From positions 248,001-312,000 of the forward strand of contig NZ_FMZZ01000006.1 of assembly GCF_900101685.1 (NCBI RefSeq): a stretch of 64,000 nt of DNA, read 5' to 3'. The notes beneath the pieces are model-generated. The model did not search any database. It saw only the letters and a program-made list of their open reading frames with translations, and was not told the origin of the DNA. Positions within the stretch are counted from its first letter, which is position 1, and each line of letters starts with the position of its first letter. Source of the stretch: Actinokineospora iranica (GTDB lineage: Bacteria > Actinomycetota > Actinomycetes > Mycobacteriales > Pseudonocardiaceae). The position numbers were made by a program, and so were the translations under genes. Below, piece after piece: positions 18,285 to 30,776 of the stretch.

Positions 18285-19811
18285 GTGCTGAAGTTCGCGG
18301 AGGTCGTGGCGGTGTCGGCCGAGGTCGGGGGGACCCGGTCTCGGCTGGCGAAGGTGGACGCCCTGGCGACGCTGCTGCGGCGGGCCGAGGGGGCGGCGGA
18401 GACCGAGGCCGTGGTCGCGTTCCTCGCGGGCGCGCCGCGGCAGGGGCGGATCGGGGCGGGGTGGCGGACGATCGTCGCGCTGGCGCCGGAGCCCGCAGCG
18501 GCGGCGACGTTGACGGTGGGCGATGTCGACCGCGCGCTGGCGGATGTGGCGGGGGCGGCGGGCAAGGGGTCGGCGGGGCGGCGGGCATCGGTCCTTGGCG
18601 CGTTGTTCGCCGCCGCGACCGCCGACGAGCAGCGGTTTCTGCGGGCGCTGCTGACCGGTGAGCTGCGGCAGGGGGCGCTGGAAGGGGTGATGCTCGACGC
18701 GGTGGCCAGGGCGAGCGGGGTGCCCGGGGAGGGCGTGCGGCGGGCCTTCATGCTGTCCGGGCGGCTGCCCGCGACGGCCGCGGCGGCGCTGAGCGGCGGG
18801 GCGGACGCGCTGGCGGTGTTCCGGCTGGAGCTGGGCAGACCGGTCCGGCCGATGCTGGCCGCGCCCGGGGCGTCGCTGGCGGAGGCGGTGGCGGCGCTTC
18901 GGCCCTGCGTGGTCGAGTACAAGATGGACGGCGCGCGCATCCAGGTCCACAAACGCGGCGACGACGTGCGGGTGTTCACCAGGACGTTGCGCGAAATCAC
19001 CGGCAGCGTCCCGGAGCTGGTCGAGGTGGTGCGCGGATTACCGTGCCGGTCGGCGGTGCTCGACGGCGAGACGCTGGCGCTGACCGACGAGGGCAGGCCG
19101 CGGCCCTTTCAGGAGACGATGAGCCGCTTCGGCAGCACTGTCGAGGAACAGGTCAAAGCGCTGCTGCTACGTCCGTACTTCTTCGACTGCCTCCACTTGG
19201 ACGGCGACGACCTGATCGACGAGCCGCTGCGCGCCCGCGCCGCCGCGCTGCGCCGCGCTGTCGGCGACCACGTGATCCCCGGCCTGGTAGACCCAACCGT
19301 CGCCGAGGCCGAGAACCTGACCGCCGCCGCGCTGGCCGCGGGCCACGAAGGTGTGATGGTCAAGGACCTGGACTCGCCGTATCAGGCGGGCAGGCGGGGA
19401 AAGGCCTGGCAGAAGGTCAAACCCGTGCACACCCTCGACCTGGTGGTCCTCGGCGCCGAATGGGGCCACGGCAGGCGCACGGGCGTCCTGTCGAACCTGC
19501 ACCTGGGCGCCCGCGACCCCGACGGCGGCCCACCGGTCATGGTCGGCAAGACCTTCAAGGGCCTCACCGACACCCTGCTCCGCTGGCAGACCGAGGAATT
19601 CCCCAAACACGAGTCGCACCGCGACACCTGGACCGTCTACTTGCGACCCGAGATCGTGGTCGAGATCGCCTTGGACGGCGCCCAGGTCAGCACCCGCTAC
19701 CCCGGTGGCGTGGCCCTCCGCTTCGCCCGCGTCCTCCGCTACCGCCCCGACAAATCCCCCGCCGACGCCGACACCATCGACACCGTCCGCGCACTGCTGT
19801 CCAGCCGCTGA
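18285..19811 (+). CDS. ligB: ATP-dependent DNA ligase, LigB type
   Basis: A 508-residue ligase that seals nicks through an enzyme-AMP intermediate. The N-terminal helical domain of about 200 residues is followed by the nucleotidyl-transferase domain with the active lysine in EYKMDGAR (Lys 213), then DGETLAL, the GHEGVMVKD motif and KAWQKVKP. An OB domain closes the protein. The order and length match mycobacterial LigB, an accessory ligase beside the essential NAD-dependent LigA. The GTG at 18285 was chosen by family alignment (LKFAEVVAVSAEVGG). The gene stands alone. Confidence 0.92.
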   Translation: MLKFAEVVAVSAEVGGTRSRLAKVDALATLLRRAEGAAETEAVVAFLAGAPRQGRIGAGWRTIVALAPEPAAAATLTVGDVDRALADVAGAAGKGSAGRRASVLGALFAAATADEQRFLRALLTGELRQGALEGVMLDAVARASGVPGEGVRRAFMLSGRLPATAAAALSGGADALAVFRLELGRPVRPMLAAPGASLAEAVAALRPCVVEYKMDGARIQVHKRGDDVRVFTRTLREITGSVPELVEVVRGLPCRSAVLDGETLALTDEGRPRPFQETMSRFGSTVEEQVKALLLRPYFFDCLHLDGDDLIDEPLRARAAALRRAVGDHVIPGLVDPTVAEAENLTAAALAAGHEGVMVKDLDSPYQAGRRGKAWQKVKPVHTLDLVVLGAEWGHGRRTGVLSNLHLGARDPDGGPPVMVGKTFKGLTDTLLRWQTEEFPKHESHRDTWTVYLRPEIVVEIALDGAQVSTRYPGGVALRFARVLRYRPDKSPADADTIDTVRALLSSR

Positions 19812-20021
19812 GCCGCCCGCGACACCTTCGGCTCACCTCACCGGCAACGCCCGTCCCCGCCGCAACGCCTCCACCGGTCACCTACGGCGCCCGCGAGGTT
19901 TACGCCCGCCCTAGATCCGACCTCGCCACCAGAACACTCCGCCGCCACACCGCACGATCACCATGCTCGGCCCCACCCAAACCGGCCGAATTCACTGACT
20001 CGCCAACGAAAACGCCGCCCG

Positions 20022-20102
20022 ACAAACCCCACCCACCCTGGGGGCCGAGCCCTGTTCCAGTCTATCGGCGCAGGTCAGGGCGGGGAAGAGGGGCGGGGAA
20101 GC

Positions 20103-20115
<13 letters not shown>
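20022..20115. repeat. Dispersed repeat copy A ending in a DnaA box
   Basis: A 94-bp sequence that recurs at 27613-27707 in the same orientation. The first 69 bases differ at only 3 positions and both copies end in CTGTGGATAACTCG, which contains a perfect DnaA box (TTATCCACA on the minus strand, 20103-20111). It fills the gap between ligB and guaB1 (19812-20262), where I see no gene. Confidence 0.8.
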
Positions 20116-21699
<1,584 letters not shown>

Positions 21700-21738
21700 G
21701 TTTCGGGTGAAATCCGTTGACGCTCCCCATATGGTTGC

Positions 21739-22770
21739 ATGGTGAGAGCAGTTGAGGTAGCGGACCTTGTCAAGCTGTATAAGAAGAACCCCAAACCCGC
21801 GGTCGGCGGCCTGAGCTTCACCGTCGAGCCCGGTGAGGTGTTCGGCCTGCTCGGGCCCAACGGCGCGGGCAAGACGACCACCATCGGGGTGCTGACGACG
21901 CGGGTGCTGCCGACGTCGGGAACCGCCCTGGTGCACGGCGTCGACGTGGTGAAGGACGCGACGAGAGCCCGGCAGACGCTCGCCGTGGTGCCGCAGCGCA
22001 ACAACCTCGACCGGTCGCTGAACATCCGGCAGAACCTGCTGTTCCACGCCGCCTACCACGGGGTCGGCCGCGCGGAGCGCAACGCGCTCGCCGACGAGAT
22101 CCTCGACCGGATGGGCCTGGCGGACCGGGCCAAGGACCGCATCGACCTCGTCTCCGGCGGCCAGGCGCAGCGGGTCATGATCGCCCGTGCGCTGATGCAC
22201 CGGCCGAAGGTCATGTTCCTCGACGAGCCGTCCACCGGCCTCGACCCGCAGGCCCGCCTGTTCGTCCACGACCGCGTCAAGGACCTGCGCGACGAGGGCG
22301 TCACCGTCGTGCTGACCACCCACGACATGGACGAGGCCGCGAAGCTGTGCGACCGCGTCGGCATCGTCGACCACGGCAAGCTGCTCGCCCTCGACACTCC
22401 CGCCGCGCTGACCAAGGGCCTGCCCGGCAGCACCACGGTCGGCGTCTCGGTGAACCTGGGCGGGACCGACGCCGCCGTGGTCGAGCGGGCGCTGACCGGG
22501 ATCGGGGGCGTGGAGCGCGTCGAGCGGATCGTCTCGGGCGGGCCATCCGGGCCGTCCCCGGGAATGCCGCCCGGAACACCCCCGGGGCCGCCCGCCGCGG
22601 CCACGCCGGGCGGCCAGTTCCGGCTCTACACCGGGCTGGAGCCAGCCGTGATCCTGCCCGCCGTGCTGCGCGTGCTCGGCGACACGGCCTGCGAGGTCAC
22701 CGACCTGTCGATCGGCACGCCCAGCCTGGAAGACGTCTTCATCCACCTCACCGGCCGGGAGCTGCGATGA
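21739..22770 (+). CDS. ABC transporter ATP-binding protein, DrrA type
   Basis: A 343-residue ATPase with Walker A GPNGAGKTTT near 45, the signature LVSGGQAQRVMIARAL, Walker B VMFLDEPSTGLDP and the H-loop TTHDMDEA. It pairs with the permease encoded next, whose ATG overlaps this stop (ATGA at 22767). DrrA-DrrB exporters carry drugs, polyketides or lipids outward. An oddity is a proline/glycine-rich insertion of about 25 residues in the C-terminal domain (around 273-297, containing PPGTPPGPP) that interrupts an otherwise normal sequence. Confidence 0.92.
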   Translation: MVRAVEVADLVKLYKKNPKPAVGGLSFTVEPGEVFGLLGPNGAGKTTTIGVLTTRVLPTSGTALVHGVDVVKDATRARQTLAVVPQRNNLDRSLNIRQNLLFHAAYHGVGRAERNALADEILDRMGLADRAKDRIDLVSGGQAQRVMIARALMHRPKVMFLDEPSTGLDPQARLFVHDRVKDLRDEGVTVVLTTHDMDEAAKLCDRVGIVDHGKLLALDTPAALTKGLPGSTTVGVSVNLGGTDAAVVERALTGIGGVERVERIVSGGPSGPSPGMPPGTPPGPPAAATPGGQFRLYTGLEPAVILPAVLRVLGDTACEVTDLSIGTPSLEDVFIHLTGRELR

Positions 22771-23540
22771 CCACCGCCGTGCGCACGTTCAACTCGGTCC
22801 TGTGGCGCGACGTGTTCGTCACCGGTCGGGAGCTGCCGTCGTTCCTGGCGCAGGTGCTCGTGCAGCCGTTCTTCACCCTGTTCATCTTCGGCAAGGTCCT
22901 GACCAGCCTCGGCTATGTCGGCGCGGACTACGCGGCGATCCTGCTGCCCGGCATCGTCGCCCTCAACGGCTTCCTCGGCGCGCTGCAGAACACGACCATG
23001 CCGCTGATCCTGGACTTCTCCTGGACCCGCGAAATCGAGGACCGCCTGCTCGCGCCGATGCCGATCTCCTGGGTCGCGGTGGAGAAGATGCTCTTCGGCG
23101 CCATCCGCGGCATCGTCGCCGCCGTGGTGATGATCCCCATCGGCTTCCTGATCCTCGACGACGTGCACTGGCCCGCGTCGACGTGGCTGCCGGTGGCGCT
23201 GATCATCGTCCTCGGCTCACTGGTCGGCGCTGCTATCGGGATGACCATCGGCACGACGGTGCCGCCGCGGCGGATCAACATCATGTTCGCGGTGATCCTG
23301 ATGCCGATCATGTTCACCGGCTCCACGCAGTTCCCCTGGGTGGGGTTGGAGCATCTGCGGTGGTTCCAGGTCGTGTGCGCGCTGAACCCGCTGACGTACT
23401 TCAGCGAGGCGATGCGGGCCGAGGTGGCGCCGCAGGTGCCGCACATCCCGATCTGGGTGAACCTGCTGGTCCTGGCCGCCGCGGGGCTCGTGTTCGGCGC
23501 GATCGGGATCAAGGGCTTCCTCCGCCGCGCCCTGGACTGA
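22767..23540 (+). CDS. ABC-2 type permease, DrrB type
   Basis: A 257-residue membrane protein with six predicted helices and the ABC-2 permease pattern, including the conserved LNPLTYFSEAMRAEV near the C-terminus. It starts within the stop of the ATPase gene, so the two are translationally coupled and form one exporter. No nearby biosynthetic gene indicates a substrate. A strong hairpin follows directly. Confidence 0.92.
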   Translation: MTTAVRTFNSVLWRDVFVTGRELPSFLAQVLVQPFFTLFIFGKVLTSLGYVGADYAAILLPGIVALNGFLGALQNTTMPLILDFSWTREIEDRLLAPMPISWVAVEKMLFGAIRGIVAAVVMIPIGFLILDDVHWPASTWLPVALIIVLGSLVGAAIGMTIGTTVPPRRINIMFAVILMPIMFTGSTQFPWVGLEHLRWFQVVCALNPLTYFSEAMRAEVAPQVPHIPIWVNLLVLAAAGLVFGAIGIKGFLRRALD

Positions 23541-23547
23541 GCCCGGG

Positions 23548-23580
23548 GACCGGGCTGGTGGCTGGGCCACCAGCCCGGTC
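23548..23580. terminator. Terminator between the ABC exporter and phoH
   Basis: A 14-bp stem (GACCGGGCTGGTGG from 23548 and its complement to 23580) with a 5-base loop, in the 48-base gap between the two convergent stop codons. It can act in both directions. Confidence 0.8.
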
Positions 23581-23588
23581 CGGCCGGG

Positions 23589-24980
23589 TCAGGGGGTGTG
23601 GTCCTCCAGCATCTCGGTCACCAGCGCCGCGATCGGGGAGCGCTCCGACCGGGTGAGGGTGACGTGGGCGAACAGGGGGTGCCCCTTGAGCTTCTCGATC
23701 ACCGCGGCCACGCCGTCGTAGCGGCCGACCCGGAGGTTGTCGCGTTGGGCGACGTCGTGGGTCAGGACCACCCGGGAGCCCGAGCCGAGCCGGGACAGGA
23801 CCGTCAGCAGGACGTTGCGCTCCAGGGACTGGGCCTCGTCCACGATCACGAAGCTGTCGTGCAGCGAGCGGCCGCGGATGTGGGTCAGCGGCAGGACCTC
23901 CAGCATCCCGCGGTCCAGAACCTCATCGATCACGGGCTTGCTGACCAGTGCGCCCAGGGTGTCGAACACCGCCTGGGCCCAGGGCTGCATCTTCTCGCTC
24001 TCGGAGCCCGGCAGGTAGCCCAGGTCTTGGCCGCCGACCGCGTACATCGGCCGGAAGACGACCACGCGGCGGTGCAGGCCGCGTTCCATGACCGCCTCCA
24101 GGCCCGCGCACAGGGCCAGGGCGGACTTGCCGGTGCCCGCCCGGCCGCCCAGGGAGACGATGCCGACCTCGGGGTCGAGCAGCAGGTCCAGGGCGATGCG
24201 CTGCTCAGCCGAGCGGCCGTGCAGGCCGAAGGCCTCTCGGTCGCCGCGGACGAGCCTGACCTGCTTGTCGGCGGTGACCCGGCCCAGGGCGCTGCTGGAC
24301 CCGGCGAGCAGGCGCAGGCCGGTGTTGCAGGGCAGGTCCAGTGGGCCGTCGAGCCCGAAGTCGGCCAGGTCGATGGTGCTGTCGTCGGCGCTGAACAGGG
24401 CGTCGACTGCGGTCTGGGGGACGTCGATGTCGGTGATGCCGGTCCAGCCGGACGGGGCGACCTCGCCCGCTCGGTACTCGTCGGCGTCCAGGCCGACGGC
24501 CCCAGCCTTGACCCGCAGCGGGATGTCCTTGGTGACCAGGGTGACCGCGAGGTCCTCGGCGGCGAGGTTCAGCGCGCAGGCGAGGATGCGGGCGTCGTTG
24601 CCGTCGGTGCGGAACCCGGCCGGGAGGACCGACGGGTCGGAGTGGTTGAGCTCGATGTGCAGGGTGCCGCCGTGGTCGCCGACGGGGATCGGCTTGTCGA
24701 GCCTGCCGTGGGCGAGCCGGAGGTCGTCGAGCAGCCGCAGCGTCTCCCGGGCGAACCAGCCCAGCTCGGGGTGGTGTCGCTTGCCCTCCAGCTCGCTGAC
24801 CACAACCAGCGGGATCACCACCGAGTGCTCGGCGAACCTGGTCAGCGCCCAGGGGTCCGACAGCAGGACGGAGGTGTCGAGGACGTAGGTGCGCCTGGCT
24901 GGGTCGGCCTCCTGAGATGCGGTGCTGGTCGAGCCTGAGGAAAGGCCGGCAGTGCGCCTGGACGAACGCGAAGCGGTCAC
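23589..24980 (-). CDS. PhoH family protein with N-terminal PIN domain
   Basis: A 463-residue protein. Residues about 25-170 form a PIN ribonuclease domain, starting [13 protein letters not shown] with the first acidic metal ligand. The C-terminal PhoH ATPase domain has [16 protein letters not shown] as P-loop and [10 protein letters not shown] as Walker B. PIN-PhoH fusions of mycobacteria (PhoH2) are reported RNA helicase-nucleases. The GTG at 24980 has a GGGAG site; a longer form from 25010 is less likely. The 5' region is long and GC-structured. Convergent with the ABC exporter. Confidence 0.9.
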   Translation of the reverse strand: MTASRSSRRTAGLSSGSTSTASQEADPARRTYVLDTSVLLSDPWALTRFAEHSVVIPLVVVSELEGKRHHPELGWFARETLRLLDDLRLAHGRLDKPIPVGDHGGTLHIELNHSDPSVLPAGFRTDGNDARILACALNLAAEDLAVTLVTKDIPLRVKAGAVGLDADEYRAGEVAPSGWTGITDIDVPQTAVDALFSADDSTIDLADFGLDGPLDLPCNTGLRLLAGSSSALGRVTADKQVRLVRGDREAFGLHGRSAEQRIALDLLLDPEVGIVSLGGRAGTGKSALALCAGLEAVMERGLHRRVVVFRPMYAVGGQDLGYLPGSESEKMQPWAQAVFDTLGALVSKPVIDEVLDRGMLEVLPLTHIRGRSLHDSFVIVDEAQSLERNVLLTVLSRLGSGSRVVLTHDVAQRDNLRVGRYDGVAAVIEKLKGHPLFAHVTLTRSERSPIAALVTEMLEDHTP

Positions 24981-25250
24981 GGCAACTCCCTTGCGGACGC
25001 GGCACCGCATCCGCTCCTCGGTGGGCCGGGCACCAGGCCCTGGTTGGTCGCGTCAGGCGGGCGCCGGGGCTACCGGCGTCCACCTCGCGTCCCACGAGGG
25101 CCGGGTGCCGGCCCCCTCGCGATCGTCATGCTCACGACCAGGGCCTCCCGGGCCGGACCGCCTTGGACACGGCCCGACACTTCGCAAGCTACCTGCGTGG
25201 TCTGACAAACGGCAGGCAGCCACATAGGTGATTTTCGGATTCGTCATCAC
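24981..25250 (-). other. Long structured 5' leader of the phoH gene
   Basis: No gene is visible in the 372 bases between phoH and uppS. On the minus strand the only AT-containing promoter-like segment is near 25215-25250 (TATGTG as a weak -10), which would give a leader of about 230 bases. It contains GC-rich hairpins, for example the CGAGGG/CCCTCG stem around 25095-25119. It matches no riboswitch I know. Confidence 0.3.
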
Positions 25251-25317
25251 CTCGTCATGTCGCCGCCACGTGTGACCCGACCGTCCACATACCACGCCGC
25301 GTGACCAGCGGCATCAG

Positions 25318-25335
25318 CCGTTCGTGTCCGAACGG
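25318..25335 (-). terminator. Terminator after uppS
   Basis: A 7-bp perfect stem CCGTTCG with a TGTC loop, 18 bases past the stop of the minus-strand prenyltransferase gene. Short, with no T-tract. Confidence 0.45.
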
Positions 25336-25352
25336 TGACTTGGGGCCTGCAC

Positions 25353-26129
25353 CTAGGAGCCGAAGCGGCGGTGCCGGATGCCGTACGCCCGCAGGGCGCG
25401 CAGGAAGTCGGTGCGCCGGAAGTCCGGCCAGTACGCCTCGCAGAAGTGGAACTCCGAGTGCGCCGACTGCCAGAGCAGGAACCCGGACAGCCGCTGCTCG
25501 CCGGAGGTGCGGATGACCAGGTCCGGGTCGGGCTGCCCGGAGGTGTAGAGGTGCTCGGCGATGTGGTCGACGTCGAGGACCTCGGCCAGCTCCTCGATGG
25601 TGGTGCCCGCCTCGGCGTGCTGCTGCAGAAGCTTGCGCACGGCGTCGGCGATCTCGCGCCTGCCGCCGTAGCCGACCGCGATGTTCACCTGCATCCCGGT
25701 GCGGCCCGCCGCCCGGCCCGCGGCAGCCGAGAGCCGGGACGCGGTGTCGGTGGGCAGGATGTCGAGGGCGCCGATGATCCGCAGCCGCCACGGCGCCGCA
25801 GGCTCGGCGAGCTCGTCCACGACGTCGCCGATGATCTCCAGCAGGGGGGCCAACTCAGTCGCGTCGCGGTTGAGGTTGTCGGTGGAGAGCAGCCAGAGGG
25901 TCACGACCTCGACCCCGACCGCGTCGCACCAGCCGAGCAGGTCGGCGATGCGCCGGGCGCCCACCCGGTGCCCGTCGTTGACGTCGGTGAACCCGGCTTC
26001 CCGCGCCCAGCGGCGGTTGCCGTCGAGCATCACACCCACGTGCCGTGGGGTCCGGCCGCCCGCCTGTTGGAGCAGTCGCTTCTCGTAGAGGCCATAAACG
26101 ACGTCGGCTACGCGCCTGCGAAGACTCAC
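25353..26129 (-). CDS. uppS: Isoprenyl transferase (cis-prenyltransferase, UppS family)
   Basis: A 258-residue cis-prenyltransferase making the polyprenyl diphosphate carrier for cell wall synthesis. Motif I, HVGVMLDGNRRWA (Asp 36), the middle VVTLWLLSTDNLNR and the C-terminal LVIRTSGEQRLSGFLLWQ are all present. The GTG at 26129 gives the normal N-terminus (SLRRRVADVVYGLYEKRL). Actinomycetes usually carry two such enzymes; this one is closer to the long-chain (Z)-decaprenyl type, though chain length cannot be told from sequence. Divergent from the CoA-binding protein gene. Confidence 0.92.
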   Translation of the reverse strand: MSLRRRVADVVYGLYEKRLLQQAGGRTPRHVGVMLDGNRRWAREAGFTDVNDGHRVGARRIADLLGWCDAVGVEVVTLWLLSTDNLNRDATELAPLLEIIGDVVDELAEPAAPWRLRIIGALDILPTDTASRLSAAAGRAAGRTGMQVNIAVGYGGRREIADAVRKLLQQHAEAGTTIEELAEVLDVDHIAEHLYTSGQPDPDLVIRTSGEQRLSGFLLWQSAHSEFHFCEAYWPDFRRTDFLRALRAYGIRHRRFGS

Positions 26130-26178
26130 GGCCAACGAGGGTACGCCGCCACCCCCCGGACAGGCGCACACTGGGGAC

Positions 26179-26616
26179 GTGCACCGAACCGGTATCGATC
26201 CGATATGGCAGGACCTCGACGTCATCGAACGCCTGGTCCGCGAATCCCGCACGGTCGCCGTCGTCGGCCTCAGCGCCAACCCGGCCCGCCCCAGCCACGG
26301 CGTCGCGCGGTATCTGCGGGCGAGCGGGCTGACGGTGTTCCCGGTCAACCCGGGGCTGACCGAGTGGGAGGGGCTGCCCGCGTACGCCGCACTCGCCGAC
26401 GTGCCCGAGCACATCGACATCGTCGACGTCTTCCGGCGACCCGAACACGCCCTGGCGGTCGCAGAGGAAGCCGTGGCGGTGGGCGCGGGGGCGCTGTGGC
26501 TGCAACTGGGCGTGATCGACGAACGCGCGGCCCGGGTCGCGGCCGACGCCGGGCTGGCCGTGGTGGTGGACCGCTGCCTGGCCGTGGAGCACCGCGAGGT
26601 CGTCGGCTGGAGTTGA
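26179..26616 (+). CDS. CoA-binding domain protein
   Basis: A 145-residue single-domain Rossmann protein of the CoA_binding_2 (YccU) family. RTVAVVGLSANPARPSHGV is the nucleotide-binding turn, followed by VFPVNPG and WLQLGV. Members are small cytoplasmic proteins of uncertain role. The GTG at 26179 fits the family start. The last codons are followed by a 17-base near-tandem duplication of their own sequence (26598-26614 and 26622-26638). Confidence 0.85.
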   Translation: MHRTGIDPIWQDLDVIERLVRESRTVAVVGLSANPARPSHGVARYLRASGLTVFPVNPGLTEWEGLPAYAALADVPEHIDIVDVFRRPEHALAVAEEAVAVGAGALWLQLGVIDERAARVAADAGLAVVVDRCLAVEHREVVGWS

Positions 26617-26638
26617 AGCGGGGTCGTCGGCTGGAGTT
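26598..26638 (+). repeat. Small tandem duplication at a gene 3' end
   Basis: GGTCGTCGGCTGGAGTT occurs at 26598-26614 and again at 26622-26638, 24 bases apart. The first copy encodes the last residues and stop of the CoA-binding protein; the second is non-coding. Confidence 0.8.
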
Positions 26639-26700
26639 AACATGCGACCCGGGTCACAGCCGTCCGGCTGTGACCTGCCCGTTGTCGTAGCCTCGGTGAT

Positions 26701-27375
26701 GTGTCTGCCGCGACCATGACCGGGGCGTCCGCCGGTTCCACCAAGCCGCGAATGCGCGGCGTCATCCACTTCTGGTCGTTCTTCGTGTCCCTGATTACGG
26801 GGACGACGTTGTTCGCTTTGGCGCTGACGGTGTCGGCCACGGCCGCGCTCGCCACCGCGGTGTACGGGGTGACCGTGCTCGGACTGTTCGGCGTGAGCGC
26901 GCTCTATCACCGACGGTGGTGGGTCACCGAACGGGCGCGGACGTGGATGAAGCGGCTCGACCATTCGATGATCTTTTTGTTCATCGCCGGGACTTACACA
27001 CCGTTTTCCCTGCTCGCGATGGATCAGCCGACCGGGTACATCGTGCTCGGAGTGGTGTGGGGCGGGGCGCTGGCCGGGGTGGCGTTGAAACTGCTGTGGC
27101 CCCATGCGCCGCGGTGGCTGGGGACGCCGATCTATATCGCCTTGGGCTGGGTGGCGGTGTTCGTGCTGCCTCAACTGCTGGCGAACGCCGGGGTGGCCGC
27201 GTTGGTGTTGCTGCTGGCAGGCGGGCTGTTCTATACGGTTGGCGCGGTGTTTTACGCTACCAAGTGGCCTAATCCTTGGCCTGGGGTTTTCGGGCATCAT
27301 GAGTTTTTTCATGCCGCTACCGTGTTGGCTGCTGTCTGCCATTATGTGGCTATCTGGTTGTCAATGTATTCGTGA
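26701..27375 (+). CDS. Hemolysin III family (PAQR-like) membrane protein
   Basis: A 224-residue protein with seven predicted membrane helices. The family residues are visible: HFWSF in the first helix, SALYHR after the third, LDHSMIFLFIAGTYTPF, and HHEFFHAATVLAAVCHY near the end, whose Ser and His residues form the presumed zinc site. The name hemolysin is historical; the family is related to PAQR receptors and its role in actinomycetes is unknown. The start is GTG at 26701. Confidence 0.9.
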   Translation: MSAATMTGASAGSTKPRMRGVIHFWSFFVSLITGTTLFALALTVSATAALATAVYGVTVLGLFGVSALYHRRWWVTERARTWMKRLDHSMIFLFIAGTYTPFSLLAMDQPTGYIVLGVVWGGALAGVALKLLWPHAPRWLGTPIYIALGWVAVFVLPQLLANAGVAALVLLLAGGLFYTVGAVFYATKWPNPWPGVFGHHEFFHAATVLAAVCHYVAIWLSMYS

Positions 27376-27422
27376 TTCTTGGGGCCGCTCGGCGTTTCCC
27401 GGGTGGTTGGGTGTGTTGGTCG

Positions 27423-27437
27423 GCTCGATGGGGTGGA
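27423..27437 (+). repeat. Fragment matching the end of the MITE-like element
   Basis: GCTCGATGGGGTGGA is identical to the outer end of the palindromic element at 55607-55757 (and its reverse at 39099-39246), but the rest of the arm is absent. It may be a decayed end or chance. Confidence 0.3.
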
Positions 27438-27612
27438 AGGCGGGTTAGCTCCGGGCAGCCTTGGCCGGGTTGATGAGCGGGCTGAGCCGGGTGCTGGCCT
27501 GTCAGGTGGGCGGGTGCTCTTGACGAGCAGGCCCCGACGCGGCGCTCCACCGCCCCAACCGTGTCCACAACGGCCCTGTTTCGGCCCTTTCGCCGCCCCA
27601 CAGCCCCACACA

Positions 27613-27707
27613 ACAAACCCCGCCCACCCTGGGGGCCGGGCCCTGCTCCAGTCTATCGGCGCAGGTCAGGGCGGGGAAGAGGGTGAGGTTTGCCTGTGGA
27701 TAACTCG
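27613..27707. repeat. Dispersed repeat copy B ending in a DnaA box
   Basis: Second copy of the repeat at 20022-20115, same orientation, nearly identical over the first 69 bases and again at the final CTGTGGATAACTCG, with a different 11-13 bases between. The DnaA box is at 27696-27704. It occupies the 440-base gap 27376-27815, which holds no gene that I can support. Confidence 0.8.
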
Positions 27708-27815
27708 GTGTCAGGAGTACAGCGGGTGCTGAGTGAACACGGATGGGGGACCTGGGTGTGGGGCTCGGAAGGTGTAGTCGGGCGGGGGTCCGATGGTGGG
27801 GAGTGGGCTGAAGGG

Positions 27816-28367
27816 TCAGACCTCGGGGCCCTTGGCTCGGAGGTCGTCGACTTTGCTCATCGCCTCTCGGAGTTCGGTCAGCCATTCTTCGGCGTGGGCG
27901 CCGACTAGGCGGACGGTCCAGGCCAGTGCGTCTGAGCGGGAGCGGGCCACGCCCGCGTCGACCAGGGTGTCGAGGACGAGGCGTTCGGGTTGGCGGAGGC
28001 GGGTCATCACGGGGGCTGAGAGGGTGGTGAACAGCTCCTCCGTCTCTCCCTGGCGGGCGCCCCAGGCGACCTTGCGGCGGTAGCGGTGTTCGGCTTGGCG
28101 GGCGATTTCTATGCGTTCTTCGCGGGTGTCTTCACGGAAGCGGGCGATGCGGCCGGACTCGGCGGCGGCTCGGGCGGCGTCGTCGGGGTAGTCGGCGTCC
28201 AGGGCGGGGAGGGTGCCGACTACCAGGATCTCTTCGCGGTCAACCGTGACGGTGGGATCGCCGGTGAACCAGCCGTCGGGGAGGCGGCCGGAGAACCAGG
28301 CGGCCGCGTCGTCCGCTGAGGGGATGTCGGACTGTTGCCAGCCTCGGGTGTTCCAGTGCTTGCGCAT
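27816..28367 (-). CDS. Conserved hypothetical protein
   Basis: A 183-residue soluble protein. The N-terminal half (RGWQQSDIPSADDAAAWF, RLPDGWF, then a strand TVTVDREEILVVG) is followed by a charged helical region and a C-terminal part with RSRSDALAWTVRLVGAHAEEW that looks like a ribbon-helix-helix style arginine/alanine-rich module. I recognise the pattern as conserved in actinomycetes but know no function. The ATG at 28367 has an AAGGAG site; GATTAC repeats immediately upstream (28380-28393 region) may be regulatory. Confidence 0.7.
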   Translation of the reverse strand: MRKHWNTRGWQQSDIPSADDAAAWFSGRLPDGWFTGDPTVTVDREEILVVGTLPALDADYPDDAARAAAESGRIARFREDTREERIEIARQAEHRYRRKVAWGARQGETEELFTTLSAPVMTRLRQPERLVLDTLVDAGVARSRSDALAWTVRLVGAHAEEWLTELREAMSKVDDLRAKGPEV

Positions 28368-28450
28368 GTCAGGCTCCTTGATTACATGATTACCGCACTA
28401 CTCAAGTTACGCCTGTACGCCGGTAAGCGGGGGTGTTCGCGGGGAGCGGA

Positions 28451-30448
<1,998 letters not shown>

Positions 30449-30509
30449 GCGCACAGTGTCGCACTCGCCAGCACCACACCGTGGATCGAGCACAGCAGTC
30501 CTGGGCCGG

Positions 30510-30776
30510 CTACGCTCTCCCGCTTGACTGGCGCAAGGGACAGGGCGGGGGCGTCTCGCTGGTCGGGTCGAACGTCCGGGGGCAGGACACGGCGGCAGCC
30601 GACCGAAGCTGCTGACCGGGCGCCCAGTAGGTCCAGACCACATCATGCGGGAAGGCGCCCAGAAGCGTCCGGGCGTCCGCCAGGCGGACCTCTGGGTCAA
30701 GATCGGTCTCCAGCGCGGGGCAGGCAGCGAGTTGCTTGCCCAACCAGTCTCGGTACAGGCTAGATGAGCTGGTCAT
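30510..30776 (-). CDS. Small hypothetical protein
   Basis: An 88-residue open frame whose ATG overlaps the end of the broken gene at 30760-30951. The first 60 residues ([22 protein letters not shown], then [16 protein letters not shown]) look like a real folded protein; the last 25 are low-complexity and may be read-through after damage. I do not recognise a family. Position suggests it was the second gene of a small cassette that is now decaying. Confidence 0.45.
   Translation of the reverse strand: MTSSSSLYRDWLGKQLAACPALETDLDPEVRLADARTLLGAFPHDVVWTYWAPGQQLRSAAAVSCPRTFDPTSETPPPCPLRQSSGRA

Noticed and set aside
27342-27885. Several short open frames through the repeat at 27613-27707
   Set aside because: The same apparent protein sequence arises from both repeat copies only because the DNA is repeated; starts and ribosome binding sites are missing.
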